A DNA stretch of 64,000 bases from Paraburkholderia sp. Ac-20340 (GCF_017104965.1 NZ_JAAGPR010000031.1:37031-101030); one strand, 5' to 3'. Numbered from the stretch's first letter, positions 17,155 to 25,552 are shown. The notes: generated by a model not told the origin, from the sequence alone. Numbers and translations: made by a program.

Positions 17155-18288
17155 ATGGAAGAGACGAACAAGACACGATACAAGCGGCGTGTCGCGACGG
17201 TAATCGGCGCGGCGGTTGCTGCCTTGATGATGCCGGGCGCGCATGCGCAAGGCAGCGTTACGCTTTACGGCATTCTCGACGTCGGCCTTACGTATGCATC
17301 GAATGAAAACGGTCATGGCGCATTTCTCGCCCAGGATTCCGAATACACGCCGAGCATCTGGGGATTGCACGGCGTAGAGGATCTGGGCGACGGTTACAAG
17401 GCGGTTTTCGATCTTCAGTCGCAATTCTTTATCAATACTGGCGCGGGCATTCCGGGTCCGGGCGCGGACTTCAATCGCGGTGCGTATGTCGGCATCGAAA
17501 AAGAGGGCATCGGTAAGCTCACCTTTGGCCAGCAGTACAACCTGCTGTTCGATTTCCTGTTCTTTCCGCCAGTGCGCCTCGACGGCACGTTCATGTACGG
17601 CGGCCTGTTCAACATGCGGCAGGGACCGTTTTCCGCGCTGGGCATTCCGGGCAATATGACCGGCTCACTCGACTTCGATGAAACGGCGGGCATGACGCGC
17701 GTGTCGAATTCGGTGAAATTCACGTCGGCGGTATTGGGCGGTTTGCGTTTTGGCGCGCTCTACGGCTTTGGCAATACAGCGGGCAGCCTTTCGGCCAACA
17801 ATACTGTTGGTTTGGGTGCGAATTACAGTTACGGCACGTTTGGCGCGGGCGCGGCGTATAACGAGACCCGCTATACGTCGATGAACGACGGCCACGATGG
17901 TATTCGCAACTTCGGAATTGGCGTGGGGAATACTTTCGGCAATCTCTATGCGAACGCGCTCTATACCTATACGAAGAACACCTTGACGGGCGCGGTGGCG
18001 CAGGTAGGCCAGATTGGCGGGCTCTATTCGTTCAATCCATTCTGGCGTCTGGGCGCGAATTACCAGTACATCAAAGGCAATGCACAACTCGATCACAACC
18101 GCGCGCAGCAGGTGACGACGACCGTGCAGTATTCATTGTCGAAGCGCACGATGCTTTATGCGGAGGCGGCGTATCAGTGCACTGGCGGCGATGTGGCAGG
18201 CACCCATAATGCGTGGATCGGCGGCCTGATGCCGTCTAGCAACAATCATCAGTTCGCCGCGCATTTGGGTATGCAGACGTTTTTCTGA
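17155..18288 (+). CDS. Gram-negative porin (OmpC/Omp32-like)
   Basis: 377 residues. Signal peptide with cleavage after GAHA, mature start QGSVTLYGILDVGL, the usual opening of Burkholderia trimeric porins. Sixteen-strand beta barrel expected; constriction loop region around the FNRGAYVGIEKEGIG to FGQQYNLLFDF segment; C-terminus MQTFF ends in the Phe required by the BAM complex. It follows the ring-cleavage operon by 132 AT-rich bases, which probably carry its own promoter, and may admit the aromatic substrate. Confidence 0.9.
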   Translation: MEETNKTRYKRRVATVIGAAVAALMMPGAHAQGSVTLYGILDVGLTYASNENGHGAFLAQDSEYTPSIWGLHGVEDLGDGYKAVFDLQSQFFINTGAGIPGPGADFNRGAYVGIEKEGIGKLTFGQQYNLLFDFLFFPPVRLDGTFMYGGLFNMRQGPFSALGIPGNMTGSLDFDETAGMTRVSNSVKFTSAVLGGLRFGALYGFGNTAGSLSANNTVGLGANYSYGTFGAGAAYNETRYTSMNDGHDGIRNFGIGVGNTFGNLYANALYTYTKNTLTGAVAQVGQIGGLYSFNPFWRLGANYQYIKGNAQLDHNRAQQVTTTVQYSLSKRTMLYAEAAYQCTGGDVAGTHNAWIGGLMPSSNNHQFAAHLGMQTFF

Positions 18289-18397
18289 AGCGATCGCCGA
18301 TTGTGTGTTTTGCGATGGTCTGAGGTTGACGGACGGCAAAGCCTGCGCGCTGCCCTGCGGCTATGCTTGCGCCGGTTCAATTCCAACCATCGCAATC

Positions 18398-18754
18398 ATG
18401 AAAAAACGCATTTACGCCTCTGCCGCGCTTGCCATTGCGCTCGCAGCCGGCTCGACCCAAGCCCAGACTCAACCCGCTCCGTCGATCGATCAGGGCGATG
18501 GCTTCTACGCTATCTGCCAGCGGGCAGAGAATCTCGAAGCCTGTGCAATGTATCTGGCCGGCTATTCGAACGGTGTACTCGTTCAGACCTTGATCGACCG
18601 GCAAAAACCGCGTTACTGCCTGCCGCAAAACCTCACGCGCGGGGATCAGTTGCGCGTGGTGCTCGGCTATATGAAGGGCCATCTCGACCAGATTCTGGAG
18701 CCCACCGGCGCCATCGTCTACAAGGCGCTGCTCGCCAATTTTCCCTGCCGGTAA
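18398..18754 (+). CDS. Rap1a/Tai-family immunity-like periplasmic protein
   Basis: 118 residues from MKKRIYASAALAIALA with a signal peptide cleaved near STQAQ. The mature region has the Rap1a/Tai pattern: an early FYAICQRA cysteine, CAMYLAGYSNGV, CLPQNLTRGDQLRVVLGYMKGH and a terminal FPC cysteine, consistent with two disulfides in a small helical periplasmic protein. Rap1a neutralises type VI secretion amidase effectors in Serratia; here no effector gene is adjacent, so it is an orphan immunity gene or a family member with another role. Confidence 0.7.
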   Translation: MKKRIYASAALAIALAAGSTQAQTQPAPSIDQGDGFYAICQRAENLEACAMYLAGYSNGVLVQTLIDRQKPRYCLPQNLTRGDQLRVVLGYMKGHLDQILEPTGAIVYKALLANFPCR

Positions 18755-18768
18755 GCAGCGCACGGGCA

Positions 18769-19185
18769 CTAGATGACCAGGTGCCTGGTGATTAGCTCGA
18801 TGCCTTTGCGCATGCGGCTGATGGCTTCGGCCGCATTGATCACCTTGCTATAGGTCGGGCTGTATTCGGGGCCACGCGAGGGATGGCTGTCGAAATTCTT
18901 GATCGCATCGCTGTCGAGCGACGGCGTGATATGCGCGCCGCTGTTAAAAAGATGCCGCGGCAAATGCGGTTCCAGCATCTTGAACAACATGGTGAAGTCT
19001 TCGTTGGCCAGACGCACGCTTTCGTGCAGCAGTTCGAAAGCGTCGTTGAGTTTGGGGACCGTGGCGATTGGCACCGGGCTGGCCAATGTGTCGGTCTGGA
19101 GGCCCGCCTGTTGCAGGCGCTCCATTGCTATCGCGGCGGTGACCGTTGGAGCCGCCTGGCGGCCATCGCTTTGGGTGGTGTCCAT
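18769..19185 (-). CDS. Hypothetical protein, 138 residues
   Basis: Not recognised. Hydrophilic, no signal peptide or membrane segment; predicted mostly helical (VPKLNDAFELLHESVRLANEDFTMLFKMLEPHLP; KVINAAEAISRMRKGIELITRHLVI). AGGAAC upstream of the ATG supports translation. It is convergent with the Rap1a-like gene (14-base gap) and follows another hypothetical gene on the same strand after 157 bases. Confidence 0.6.
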   Translation of the reverse strand: MDTTQSDGRQAAPTVTAAIAMERLQQAGLQTDTLASPVPIATVPKLNDAFELLHESVRLANEDFTMLFKMLEPHLPRHLFNSGAHITPSLDSDAIKNFDSHPSRGPEYSPTYSKVINAAEAISRMRKGIELITRHLVI

Positions 19186-19342
19186 GAAATTAGTTCCTGT
19201 TGCAGGGATTCAAGATGTTGCAGTGCGAAGCCGGCCGATGGTTGACGGCGCCTGGCGCGCGTTGCGCGCGGGATTCTAATAGGCGCCGTTCGAGGCTCAT
19301 CCTGAAAAAGGGGCTGCATGCAGTGGAACGTGTGCAGCGGCC

Positions 19343-19738
19343 TCATGAACGCCGCACGAGCATGCAGAGATTGCGGAACTGGCGATGCTCTTCGTCGTAG
19401 CCCGTCAATGCGCCCTGACACCACCAGTTACGCTGTTGAAGCCGTGCTTCGAGCGCGAGTTGTTCTGCTGTGGGTATCCAGTAGCGGTTATCGGCCGATC
19501 GCCCGGCTTCACGGATTGCGCCTGTTTGCAGCGCCTGCATAAGCACCGTATTCAAGGCCGGTGCACGAATACCCACCAGTTTCGCGAGTTCGCGTGTGTT
19601 GTAGCGCACGCCGGGTTGCATCGCCGAGATGATTTCCTGCACATCAGGCGAGAGGCGAATGACGTCGGCGTCTGTTTCGCTATTCGCCCTGACAACGGAT
19701 TGTTTTGCCGCCACGACTTCGGTCTGCTTGATCGACAT
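19343..19738 (-). CDS. Hypothetical winged-helix-like protein
   Basis: 131 residues, start supported by AGGAG 8 bases upstream. Residues about 28-80 (SPDVQEIISAMQPGVRY, NTRELAKLVGIRAPALNTVLMQAL, GAIREAG, RYWIP) read as helix-turn-helix plus wing, similar in layout to MarR- or restriction-control-type DNA-binding domains. The C-terminal 45 residues are rich in Arg, Gln and Trp. Function unknown; a small regulator is possible. Confidence 0.6.
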   Translation of the reverse strand: MSIKQTEVVAAKQSVVRANSETDADVIRLSPDVQEIISAMQPGVRYNTRELAKLVGIRAPALNTVLMQALQTGAIREAGRSADNRYWIPTAEQLALEARLQQRNWWCQGALTGYDEEHRQFRNLCMLVRRS

Positions 19739-20042
19739 GGATTGCTCCTGCAGTAATGGGGTGACTATCGGTTTGCGCTGGTTTCCTCGTTGTGGTCGTG
19801 AACGTTCGCAAATGACCGCCCTTGACCGCTCTTGACTATAGGCGCACCGTTTCCCCGCGAAATGATGCCGGTCAACACTCGGGCGCGCGCTGCAGGGTCA
19901 ATTGAAGGGGAAATGACCCAGTCATCGCAATGGCGCGTCCGGCAAGGTTAAAAAGCGTTAGACTCGCTATCACGGTCCGGTCGGACTTGGGGTAAGATTC
20001 GCGGCTTGTAATGGATGGGCGGCACTGCCGCAGGGTGCACGA
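19739..20042. other. Gap without a supported gene
   Basis: 304 bases between two small divergent genes. It carries direct repeats of GACCGC(C/T)CTTGAC around 19815-19835 and no convincing coding frame. It presumably holds the promoters for the flanking hypothetical genes. Confidence 0.5.
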
Positions 20043-20258
20043 ATGGATCAGAGGAAAGCAGAAACCCTTCTCGTCGATGCAGACAGAATGGCCGAATTCG
20101 TTCTCGAATGTTTCGAACTGACGCTGGCCGCACCAGCGGGCCGCGAGTTGTACGAACGCGCGTTCGGGACCTATATCCGCAGCCAGGTGGGCGATATGCC
20201 GATGGACGAAATCTACGATTCGATCAAGACCGATCCGGTTTTCGATCTGGATAGCTAA
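20043..20258 (+). CDS. Hypothetical small acidic protein, 71 residues
   Basis: Not recognised. Acidic and soluble, predicted helical, with no signal or membrane segment. An AGGGTG element precedes the ATG at a suitable distance, and codon choice (GAA/GAC/CTG rich) matches the neighbours. A terminator-like hairpin follows 7 bases after the stop codon. A small cytosolic protein of unknown role. Confidence 0.55.
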   Translation: MDQRKAETLLVDADRMAEFVLECFELTLAAPAGRELYERAFGTYIRSQVGDMPMDEIYDSIKTDPVFDLDS

Positions 20259-20265
20259 TTAAAAA

Positions 20266-20303
20266 AATACGGCGGTGCGTCAATTTCAACGCAACGCCGT
20301 ATT
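20266..20303. terminator. Bidirectional rho-independent terminator
   Basis: AATACGGCG/CGCCGTATT stem with an inner TGCGT/ACGCA pairing. Seven consecutive A on the left become a T run on the minus strand, so it terminates the lipoprotein gene coming from the right and probably also the small plus-strand gene. Confidence 0.8.
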
Positions 20304-20391
20304 CAATTCTGCAGACGACGATGCTCAGTAAAAGCGCGTCGTCTGTACGACCTTAATCATCGCCTGTGGATCACAATCGGCTTTGCGCCGT

Positions 20392-20592
20392 TCAGGCCCA
20401 GTGTCCCGGTATCCATTGCCAATGATTGCCTTCCCAGCGGTAGTGGCCTTTGACCCAGTGATAGCCGGGTTGAGGCGCGGGCGGCACGACTTCTACGCGC
20501 GGTGCGGGCTCGGGCGGGCGCGCAGGTTCGACTACGCACGCAGAGAGCAGCGCGGCACACATCAGTAGACCGAAATAGATTCGGGGTTTCAT
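20392..20592 (-). CDS. Small YXWGXW-type lipoprotein
   Basis: 66 residues. Lipobox LLSAC (lipidated Cys about residue 19), a proline-rich linker (PARPPEPAPRVEVVPPAP), and a C-terminal aromatic repeat GYHWVKGHYRWEGNHWQWIPGHWA shared with YXWGXW-repeat proteins. AAGGAGGA precedes the start. It lies 50 bases after the DUF1501 gene on the same strand and may be the last gene of that operon. Function of the repeat is unknown; outer-membrane or periplasmic location is inferred from the lipobox. Confidence 0.8.
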   Translation of the reverse strand: MKPRIYFGLLMCAALLSACVVEPARPPEPAPRVEVVPPAPQPGYHWVKGHYRWEGNHWQWIPGHWA

Positions 20593-20641
20593 AAGAGTTC
20601 CTCCTTGAAGATGGTTTTATCGTTGCTTACGGGTTGGAGAA

Positions 20642-21790
20642 TCAGGCGCGTATAAGTCCTGTGATGGGTTTTGTCGCGCCTGCTTGCGCGAACAGCGCGG
20701 CAGCCGTGCGCTGCGGATCGAGTTGCAAGCTTTCGGCGGCGGCGCCTGCGATCAACGCATCCAGTGCAGCGGTGGGCTTGAGATCGCGCGATTCGTAAAG
20801 ATCGCCCGGGCGCAAACCGGGCCAATCGGCGATCACGCGGCCGCCTGCAACCGCGCCGCCCATCAGCATCGCGACCGAACCCTGACCGTGATCGGTGCCG
20901 CCGGTGCCGTTGGCCGCCGCGGTGCGGCCGAACTCGGTTGCCACCAGCACGGTTGTGTTGTCCCACGCGGGGCCGAGGTTGTCGCGCAGCGCCGCAATCA
21001 TCGTGTCGAGCGCCTTCAACTGATTCGCGAGCCGCGCGTTCTGCGCGCTATGCGTGTCCCAGCCGCCGGTTTCGATCATCGCAATGCGCGGGCCGTCCGC
21101 GCGCGCAAGAAAACCGGCCGCGAGTTTGCCTACGCTCGCCGGGTCCTGCTTCGCGCTCGCATCGCCTGCGAGCCCGCGCGCCGTCATCGCCGAATTCCAG
21201 AGACCGTGCAGTTGCGCGTCGCCTTCGTAAAGCGCGGAAACGCGCGTGAGCAGATCGTCGGTTGCGGCAGGCAATGCGGAGGGCGCATACGAAGTCGCAC
21301 GCGCCGCGCCGCGCAAGGCGAGCGGCACGGTAGGCGCGAACGCAATGGCGTTTTCGCGCGTGCCGCCCACCTGCGCGACCAGCCGGTTGAGCCAGCCGTC
21401 CTTGACCTGATACGGCGAACGCCCGCCGGTTTCCAGCACATTCTGGCCGTCGAAATGCGAGCGGTCGCGATAAGGCGAGGCCACCGCATGCACGAACAGC
21501 GCCTGCCCCGCTCGATACATCTGCGCTGTCTGCGCGAGCGCGGGATGCAGCGCGAAGGTGCCATCGAGTTTGGTGGCGTTGGCCGTATCGATGGCGAGTG
21601 CACCACGCAGCCCCGCGTATGCAGGCTCAGCATAAGGGACGACGATGTTCAGACCGTCGGCGGCGCCGCGCTGGATCACGAACACGAAGCGACGATCGGT
21701 GGCGGCATGCGCGAACACGATCTGCGGGGCGACGAGCATCGCGCCCGCACCGGCAGCGGCAACGCGCAGAAAATGGCGGCGGGAGAGCAT
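20642..21790 (-). CDS. DUF1501 domain protein with Tat signal
   Basis: 382 residues from MLSRRHFLRVAAAGAGAM, with AGGAG upstream of the ATG; the frame extends further but that part overlaps the preceding gene. Twin-arginine signal RRHFLR predicts export folded to the periplasm. The family belongs to the alkaline-phosphatase/sulfatase fold; GGWDTHS, ATEFGRTAAANGTGGTDHG (metal-site-like Asp/His) are conserved. It forms the usual pair with a DUF1800 gene 5 bases upstream. Confidence 0.88.
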   Translation of the reverse strand: MLSRRHFLRVAAAGAGAMLVAPQIVFAHAATDRRFVFVIQRGAADGLNIVVPYAEPAYAGLRGALAIDTANATKLDGTFALHPALAQTAQMYRAGQALFVHAVASPYRDRSHFDGQNVLETGGRSPYQVKDGWLNRLVAQVGGTRENAIAFAPTVPLALRGAARATSYAPSALPAATDDLLTRVSALYEGDAQLHGLWNSAMTARGLAGDASAKQDPASVGKLAAGFLARADGPRIAMIETGGWDTHSAQNARLANQLKALDTMIAALRDNLGPAWDNTTVLVATEFGRTAAANGTGGTDHGQGSVAMLMGGAVAGGRVIADWPGLRPGDLYESRDLKPTAALDALIAGAAAESLQLDPQRTAAALFAQAGATKPITGLIRA

Positions 21791-21795
21791 GGCGG

Positions 21796-23238
21796 TTATC
21801 TCCTCAAAAAATCGGGCGAAACGAGCAGCAGGGCAAGCGCAGTCGGTGCGCTTTCCGCATGCGCGACGGCCGTGGCGGTGGGCGGCGTGAGCGTGCCGGG
21901 CAGGACCGTCGGCGCGAGCGCGCGCGGATCTAGGCGGTCGCCCACGCGCGCGGCGAAACGCTGGGCGACTTCGACGCGCCTCACCAGCGCATCGGGCGCG
22001 GCCCAACTGGCAGCGATATCGTCGTAGCCCGCGGGCGAACCGGGCCGCCAGACCGGCTGACCGAGTTGCGTGAGCAAGGGCGCCGCGTTCAGATCGCCGC
22101 GATCGCGCCAGCCGAGCGCGCGCATCGACGAAACAGTCCATTCCCACGGCGTCTTGAACTTGGTGTCGGGCGCGGACCACGCTTGCGGCGCTGCAATCAG
22201 CGCGCGATAAACCGTCGGCAGATCGCCGCCGCTTTGTTCGAAGGCGAGGGCGAGGCGATCGGTGAGCGCGGGCGGCGGGTTATCGGCGACGAAATGGCGG
22301 CCAAGCTGAAAGGCAATATGGCGGCTCGTAGCAGGCGCGTGCGCAAGATCGTGCAATATCGCCAGAGCCTGTAGTTCGTCATCCTGATCATATTGGCGGC
22401 CCATCACCGTGCGTGTGCCGGGTTCGTGCAGGGCGGGGCGAAACACAAACGCGCCAGGCTGCGCATTTCCCGGTTGCGTGCCGCGTGCCGCGGCCACGCT
22501 CCAGCCGGTGAGCGCACGCGCGAATTCGGTTACGTCGTCCTGCGTGTAGCCGGTGCGCACGCCCAGCGTGTGCAGTTCCATGATCTCGCGCGCCAGGTTT
22601 TCGTTGAGGCCGCGTTTGTGCGCGGGATCACGTTGATCGGCGCGCTGTGCGGCACGGCTGTCCGGTCCGACCGAGCGCGTCTGGTCGAGAAAAAGCTGCA
22701 TCGCCGGATGTTGTTCGACGGCCACCAGCATCTGCTCGAAATTGCCGAGCACGTGCGGGCGGATCGCTTCCATTTCGAACGCGCCAGCCAGACCCGCGAT
22801 GGCCGGTTTATCGACGGAAACGGCGAAGTGATTCGACCAGAAATGCACGAGACGCTCGACAAAAGGCGTATCGGTTTGCAAGGCGCTGGCGAGGCGCGCG
22901 TTCACCGCACTGCGATAGATATCGACGCTTTCACGCCGGATCGCACGATTGACCGCCTGGCGAGCGGCTTGCGGCGATGACGCTGGCGTCGGAGCCGATG
23001 CCGGTGCGCTTGCCTCGGCCTGATTCGCCATGCCTTGCTGGCGCTCTTCGCCGAAACGCGTCGCCAGCGCGACCGCGCCGGGTTCTTCACGCCACGCCGC
23101 GGGCAACGGTTCGTAGTGCGCGAACTGATCGAGCAGCCAGCGCTGCGGATCGGCGGGCGGCGCTTCGTCGGCGCGTGCACCCAGACCAAAGCGATTCATG
23201 GCGATCGCGGCGGCGCGGGCGGAGGGCTGGCTGTCCAT
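21796..23238 (-). CDS. DUF1800 domain protein
   Basis: 480 residues. Family hallmarks are the N-terminal AAIAMNRFGLGAR, RLVHFWSNHFAVS, NENLAREIMELHTLGV, YTQDDVTEFARALTGW and RHIAFQLGRHFVADNPP. No confident signal peptide is visible. DUF1800 and DUF1501 genes occur as a pair in many bacteria; their biochemical role is not established. The stop is 5 bases before the DUF1501 start, so translation may be coupled. Confidence 0.88.
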   Translation of the reverse strand: MDSQPSARAAAIAMNRFGLGARADEAPPADPQRWLLDQFAHYEPLPAAWREEPGAVALATRFGEERQQGMANQAEASAPASAPTPASSPQAARQAVNRAIRRESVDIYRSAVNARLASALQTDTPFVERLVHFWSNHFAVSVDKPAIAGLAGAFEMEAIRPHVLGNFEQMLVAVEQHPAMQLFLDQTRSVGPDSRAAQRADQRDPAHKRGLNENLAREIMELHTLGVRTGYTQDDVTEFARALTGWSVAAARGTQPGNAQPGAFVFRPALHEPGTRTVMGRQYDQDDELQALAILHDLAHAPATSRHIAFQLGRHFVADNPPPALTDRLALAFEQSGGDLPTVYRALIAAPQAWSAPDTKFKTPWEWTVSSMRALGWRDRGDLNAAPLLTQLGQPVWRPGSPAGYDDIAASWAAPDALVRRVEVAQRFAARVGDRLDPRALAPTVLPGTLTPPTATAVAHAESAPTALALLLVSPDFLRR

Positions 23239-23376
23239 GCGCGGTCCTTGTCAGGTCGATTGAGGGGCGTTCAAGGTGTTGCGTACAGTCCTTAAACGCC
23301 GCTCGTGCATGAATCCGTCGCGGTTCCGCCGATATTTTTTCGCCTCGTGCGAATGTCAGGTTGATTACCGCGCCGA

Positions 23377-23910
23377 TTACGGAGCGGAACTCGCCTGCGA
23401 AACCGCTTTGCGCTGCTGCTGCGGCGGCAGACGCCACTGACCACTGCGCTCCAGACCTTCGACGAACTTCACGCGCTCTTCGGGCGTGAGCGTGGCCGCG
23501 TAATCGGCGACACCGCTTTCCACCTTCGCGCGCAAAGCGCTATCGGCTGCGCGCGTGCGCGCCAGCGCAGCGTCGAGCGCGGCGCGGTCGAGTTGCGGCG
23601 CAGCCAACAGATCCAGCACTTCACGCCGATCCTCGCGCGCCGCGCGGGCGTCTTCGCGGCCTTCGCGACGCGCGGCCTTGAGCGCGTCGATGAATTGCTG
23701 GCGCCGCTCGGGCGGGAGATTGTCGGTGGCAAAGCGCAGCGCGGCGCGTTGGGCGGGCAGCGCCTGCGTTTGTGCCTGTGTTTGCGCCTGCGCCTCGCGT
23801 TCATCGCGCGCGGCGAACCAGCGCCACGCACCGCCCGCGATCCCGCCGAGCAGAAACACATTGAGCAGCACCGATCCCACAATCAGCACCTTCCACGAGC
23901 GTGCGTTCAT
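23377..23910 (-). CDS. Periplasmic heavy-metal-sensor/Spy-like protein
   Basis: 177 residues. One N-terminal membrane segment (VLIVGSVLLNVFLLGGIAGGAWRWF, about residues 9-33) and a periplasmic helical domain with the pattern LPPERRQQFIDALKAARREGRED and LTPEERVKFVEGLERSG, as in the CnrR/ZraP/Spy-like family. It overlaps the start of the upstream putative anti-sigma gene by 4 bases, so it belongs to the ECF operon and may sense envelope stress or metal. Confidence 0.78.
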   Translation of the reverse strand: MNARSWKVLIVGSVLLNVFLLGGIAGGAWRWFAARDEREAQAQTQAQTQALPAQRAALRFATDNLPPERRQQFIDALKAARREGREDARAAREDRREVLDLLAAPQLDRAALDAALARTRAADSALRAKVESGVADYAATLTPEERVKFVEGLERSGQWRLPPQQQRKAVSQASSAP

Positions 23911-24365
23911 TCATCACCCCAATCGGCGCTCGAACCGCCGAAACTCGAATCCATATAGCTGCTTTCGTGCAGCGCTTCCTGTTGCGCGTGAAAACTATTG
24001 AGCGTGCTCGCGGGCAGCAACATCGACATCGCCATCGCCCCGGCCAGCGCCCCTGCGATCCCCACGCCCGCGAATGCCGCGCCCGACCACCAGAAGCGCT
24101 TGCGCTTCGCGCGATCCGGCTTCGCCTGCACCGGTACGGCCACGGGCGCGCTCGCCACGATCTGCTCGACCAAAGCGCGCGAGGGCGGCGCAACGAGATC
24201 GCGCGCGAGCCACGCGTCGAGCGCGAGCGCTTCCTCCAGCACGGCATCGGCCTGCGTGCGATGCGCGCGGGCCCACGCGAGCGCGTCGGCGCGTTCGTCC
24301 TGTGGCCAGCGGCGCGGATCGGCGCCATAGGCTTCGACGAGTGTGTGGAATCGTTCGGGTGTCAT
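23907..24365 (-). CDS. Putative anti-sigma factor, single-pass membrane protein
   Basis: 152 residues. About 85 cytoplasmic residues rich in helix (RFHTLVEAYGADPRRWPQDERADALAWAR), one membrane segment (FWWSGAAFAGVGIAGALAGAMAMSMLLP) and a short periplasmic tail. Its position right after the ECF sigma gene with a 4-base overlap is the classical place for an anti-sigma factor. It lacks the zinc-binding HxxxCxxC motif, so it would be a non-ZAS type. Role is inferred from position and topology. Confidence 0.65.
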   Translation of the reverse strand: MTPERFHTLVEAYGADPRRWPQDERADALAWARAHRTQADAVLEEALALDAWLARDLVAPPSRALVEQIVASAPVAVPVQAKPDRAKRKRFWWSGAAFAGVGIAGALAGAMAMSMLLPASTLNSFHAQQEALHESSYMDSSFGGSSADWGDE

Positions 24366-25132
24366 GCTCGATCCTTGCCGGCGCCTTCGCCAGCCAGTTG
24401 TGCGCGCAAGCTGCGCCGGGCGCGCGCCAGCAGGCTTTCGAGCGCGTCGACCGTGATGTCCATCAGGCCGGCGGCTTCGGCGTTCGAAAGTTCTTGATAG
24501 TAAGTGAGCACCAGCGCTTCGCGTTGGCGCACGGGCAATGCGGCCAGCGCATCGCGCACACGCGCGTCGCGCACGCGCGATTCCAGTTGTTCGTCGGGCC
24601 GCGCGGCGGGATCGGCTTCATCGGGCAAGGCGTCGGCCGTGGCAGCGGGCGCTTCGCGATGGCCGCGCAGGCGGTCGTAGCACAGATTGAGCGCGACGCG
24701 GTGCAGCCAGGTATCGAATTTCGCCTCGCCGCTGCGCCAGTGCGGCGCCTGTTTCCAGATACGCATGAACGCCTCCTGGGCGACGTCTTCGGCTTCCATG
24801 CGGTCGCCCAGCATGCGGGTGGCGAGCGCGAGCAGGCGCGGCAGCTTGTTCGCGACGAGCGTGCGCACCGCGCCCGCATCGCGCGCGCCAACGCGGGCGA
24901 TGAGTGGCGCATCGGGGTCCGCCTGGCGGCTTGCCGATGCCGGATGGCGCGCGGATTCGTGTTCCTGATCGTCGTTCAAGACACCGTACCGTGGCGTATC
25001 GTCAGCGGCCTGCGCCGGGCGCATCCCGGCGCCGGTGGCAGCGCGAAAGTCATCGTCGTGGCCTCCCGGGGCCTGCGCGGGTTCGGGCCGCGCCGCCGTG
25101 GCGGCGGCGTCGGCCGGTTCGCGAGCGTTCAA
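24362..25132 (-). CDS. ECF RNA polymerase sigma factor
   Basis: Up to 256 residues. Sigma region 2 (MLGDRMEAEDVAQEAFMRIWKQAPHWR, then the -10 reading FDTWLHRVALNLCYDRLR) and region 4 (ALAALPVRQREALVLTYYQELSNAEAAGLM to LLARARRSLR) are clear. The start is uncertain: the TTG at 25132 overlaps the preceding stop (TTGA) but adds about 70 low-complexity residues; an ATG at 25024 or a later non-ATG start would fit ECF length better. No good Shine-Dalgarno is seen at any candidate. It heads the regulatory part of the operon with the putative anti-sigma gene downstream. Confidence 0.85.
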   Translation of the reverse strand: MNAREPADAAATAARPEPAQAPGGHDDDFRAATGAGMRPAQAADDTPRYGVLNDDQEHESARHPASASRQADPDAPLIARVGARDAGAVRTLVANKLPRLLALATRMLGDRMEAEDVAQEAFMRIWKQAPHWRSGEAKFDTWLHRVALNLCYDRLRGHREAPAATADALPDEADPAARPDEQLESRVRDARVRDALAALPVRQREALVLTYYQELSNAEAAGLMDITVDALESLLARARRSLRAQLAGEGAGKDRA

Positions 25133-25233
25133 TATACGACGACCGCGGGCCGGTAATACGCGGGGCGCGCGGGCACGACCACGCAGCCCGCGAGGACCGC
25201 CGCGGCAATGGCGATGAGGAGCAGCGTTTTCAT
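25129..25233 (-). CDS. 34-residue lipoprotein
   Basis: MKTLLLIAIAAAVLAGCVVV gives a complete lipoprotein signal with lipobox LAGC (Cys about 17), followed by only 17 residues rich in Pro and Tyr (PARPAYYRPAVVVY). A GAGGCGGCGAG element precedes the ATG. It sits between the 102-residue YXWGXW gene (10 bases away) and the ECF sigma gene (4-base overlap). It may be real, as tiny lipoproteins of this style are common near YXWGXW genes, but it is short. Confidence 0.55.
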   Translation of the reverse strand: MKTLLLIAIAAAVLAGCVVVPARPAYYRPAVVVY

Positions 25234-25243
25234 GCTCGCCGCC

Positions 25244-25552
25244 TCAGGCCCAATGGCCCGGCACCCAGCGCCAGTTGGGGCCGCGCGCGATCCAGTGGCC
25301 CGGCACCCAGCGGTAGCCCACGCGTACCGGCTGCCAGTGGCCGGGCGCCCAGACATAGGCGCCATGATTCCAGCGCCAGTGGCCCGGGTCCCAGGCGTAG
25401 CCCGCACGCGGCGGCGGCACGTGTTCCACGCGCGGCGGCGGCGGCGCGTTAGGGGCGATGATGACGGTCTGCGCGAACGCGCCGGTGCCCGCGAGCGCGA
25501 GCGTAGCGGCGACGACGATCGATCGGAATGACAAAAGCGGCTTGCGAGGCAT
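25244..25552 (-). CDS. YXWGXW-repeat periplasmic protein
   Basis: 102 residues from MPRKPLLSFRSIVVAATLALAGTGAFAQ, a Sec signal peptide cleaved after FAQ or AFA. The mature part repeats an aromatic block of the form GY-W-PGHW four times (AGYAWDPGHWRW, GAYVWAPGHWQP, GYRWVPGHWI, NWRWVPGHWA). GGGAGG precedes the ATG. It begins the minus-strand run that leads into the small lipoprotein and ECF sigma gene. Binding function of the repeats is unknown. Confidence 0.85.
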   Translation of the reverse strand: MPRKPLLSFRSIVVAATLALAGTGAFAQTVIIAPNAPPPPRVEHVPPPRAGYAWDPGHWRWNHGAYVWAPGHWQPVRVGYRWVPGHWIARGPNWRWVPGHWA

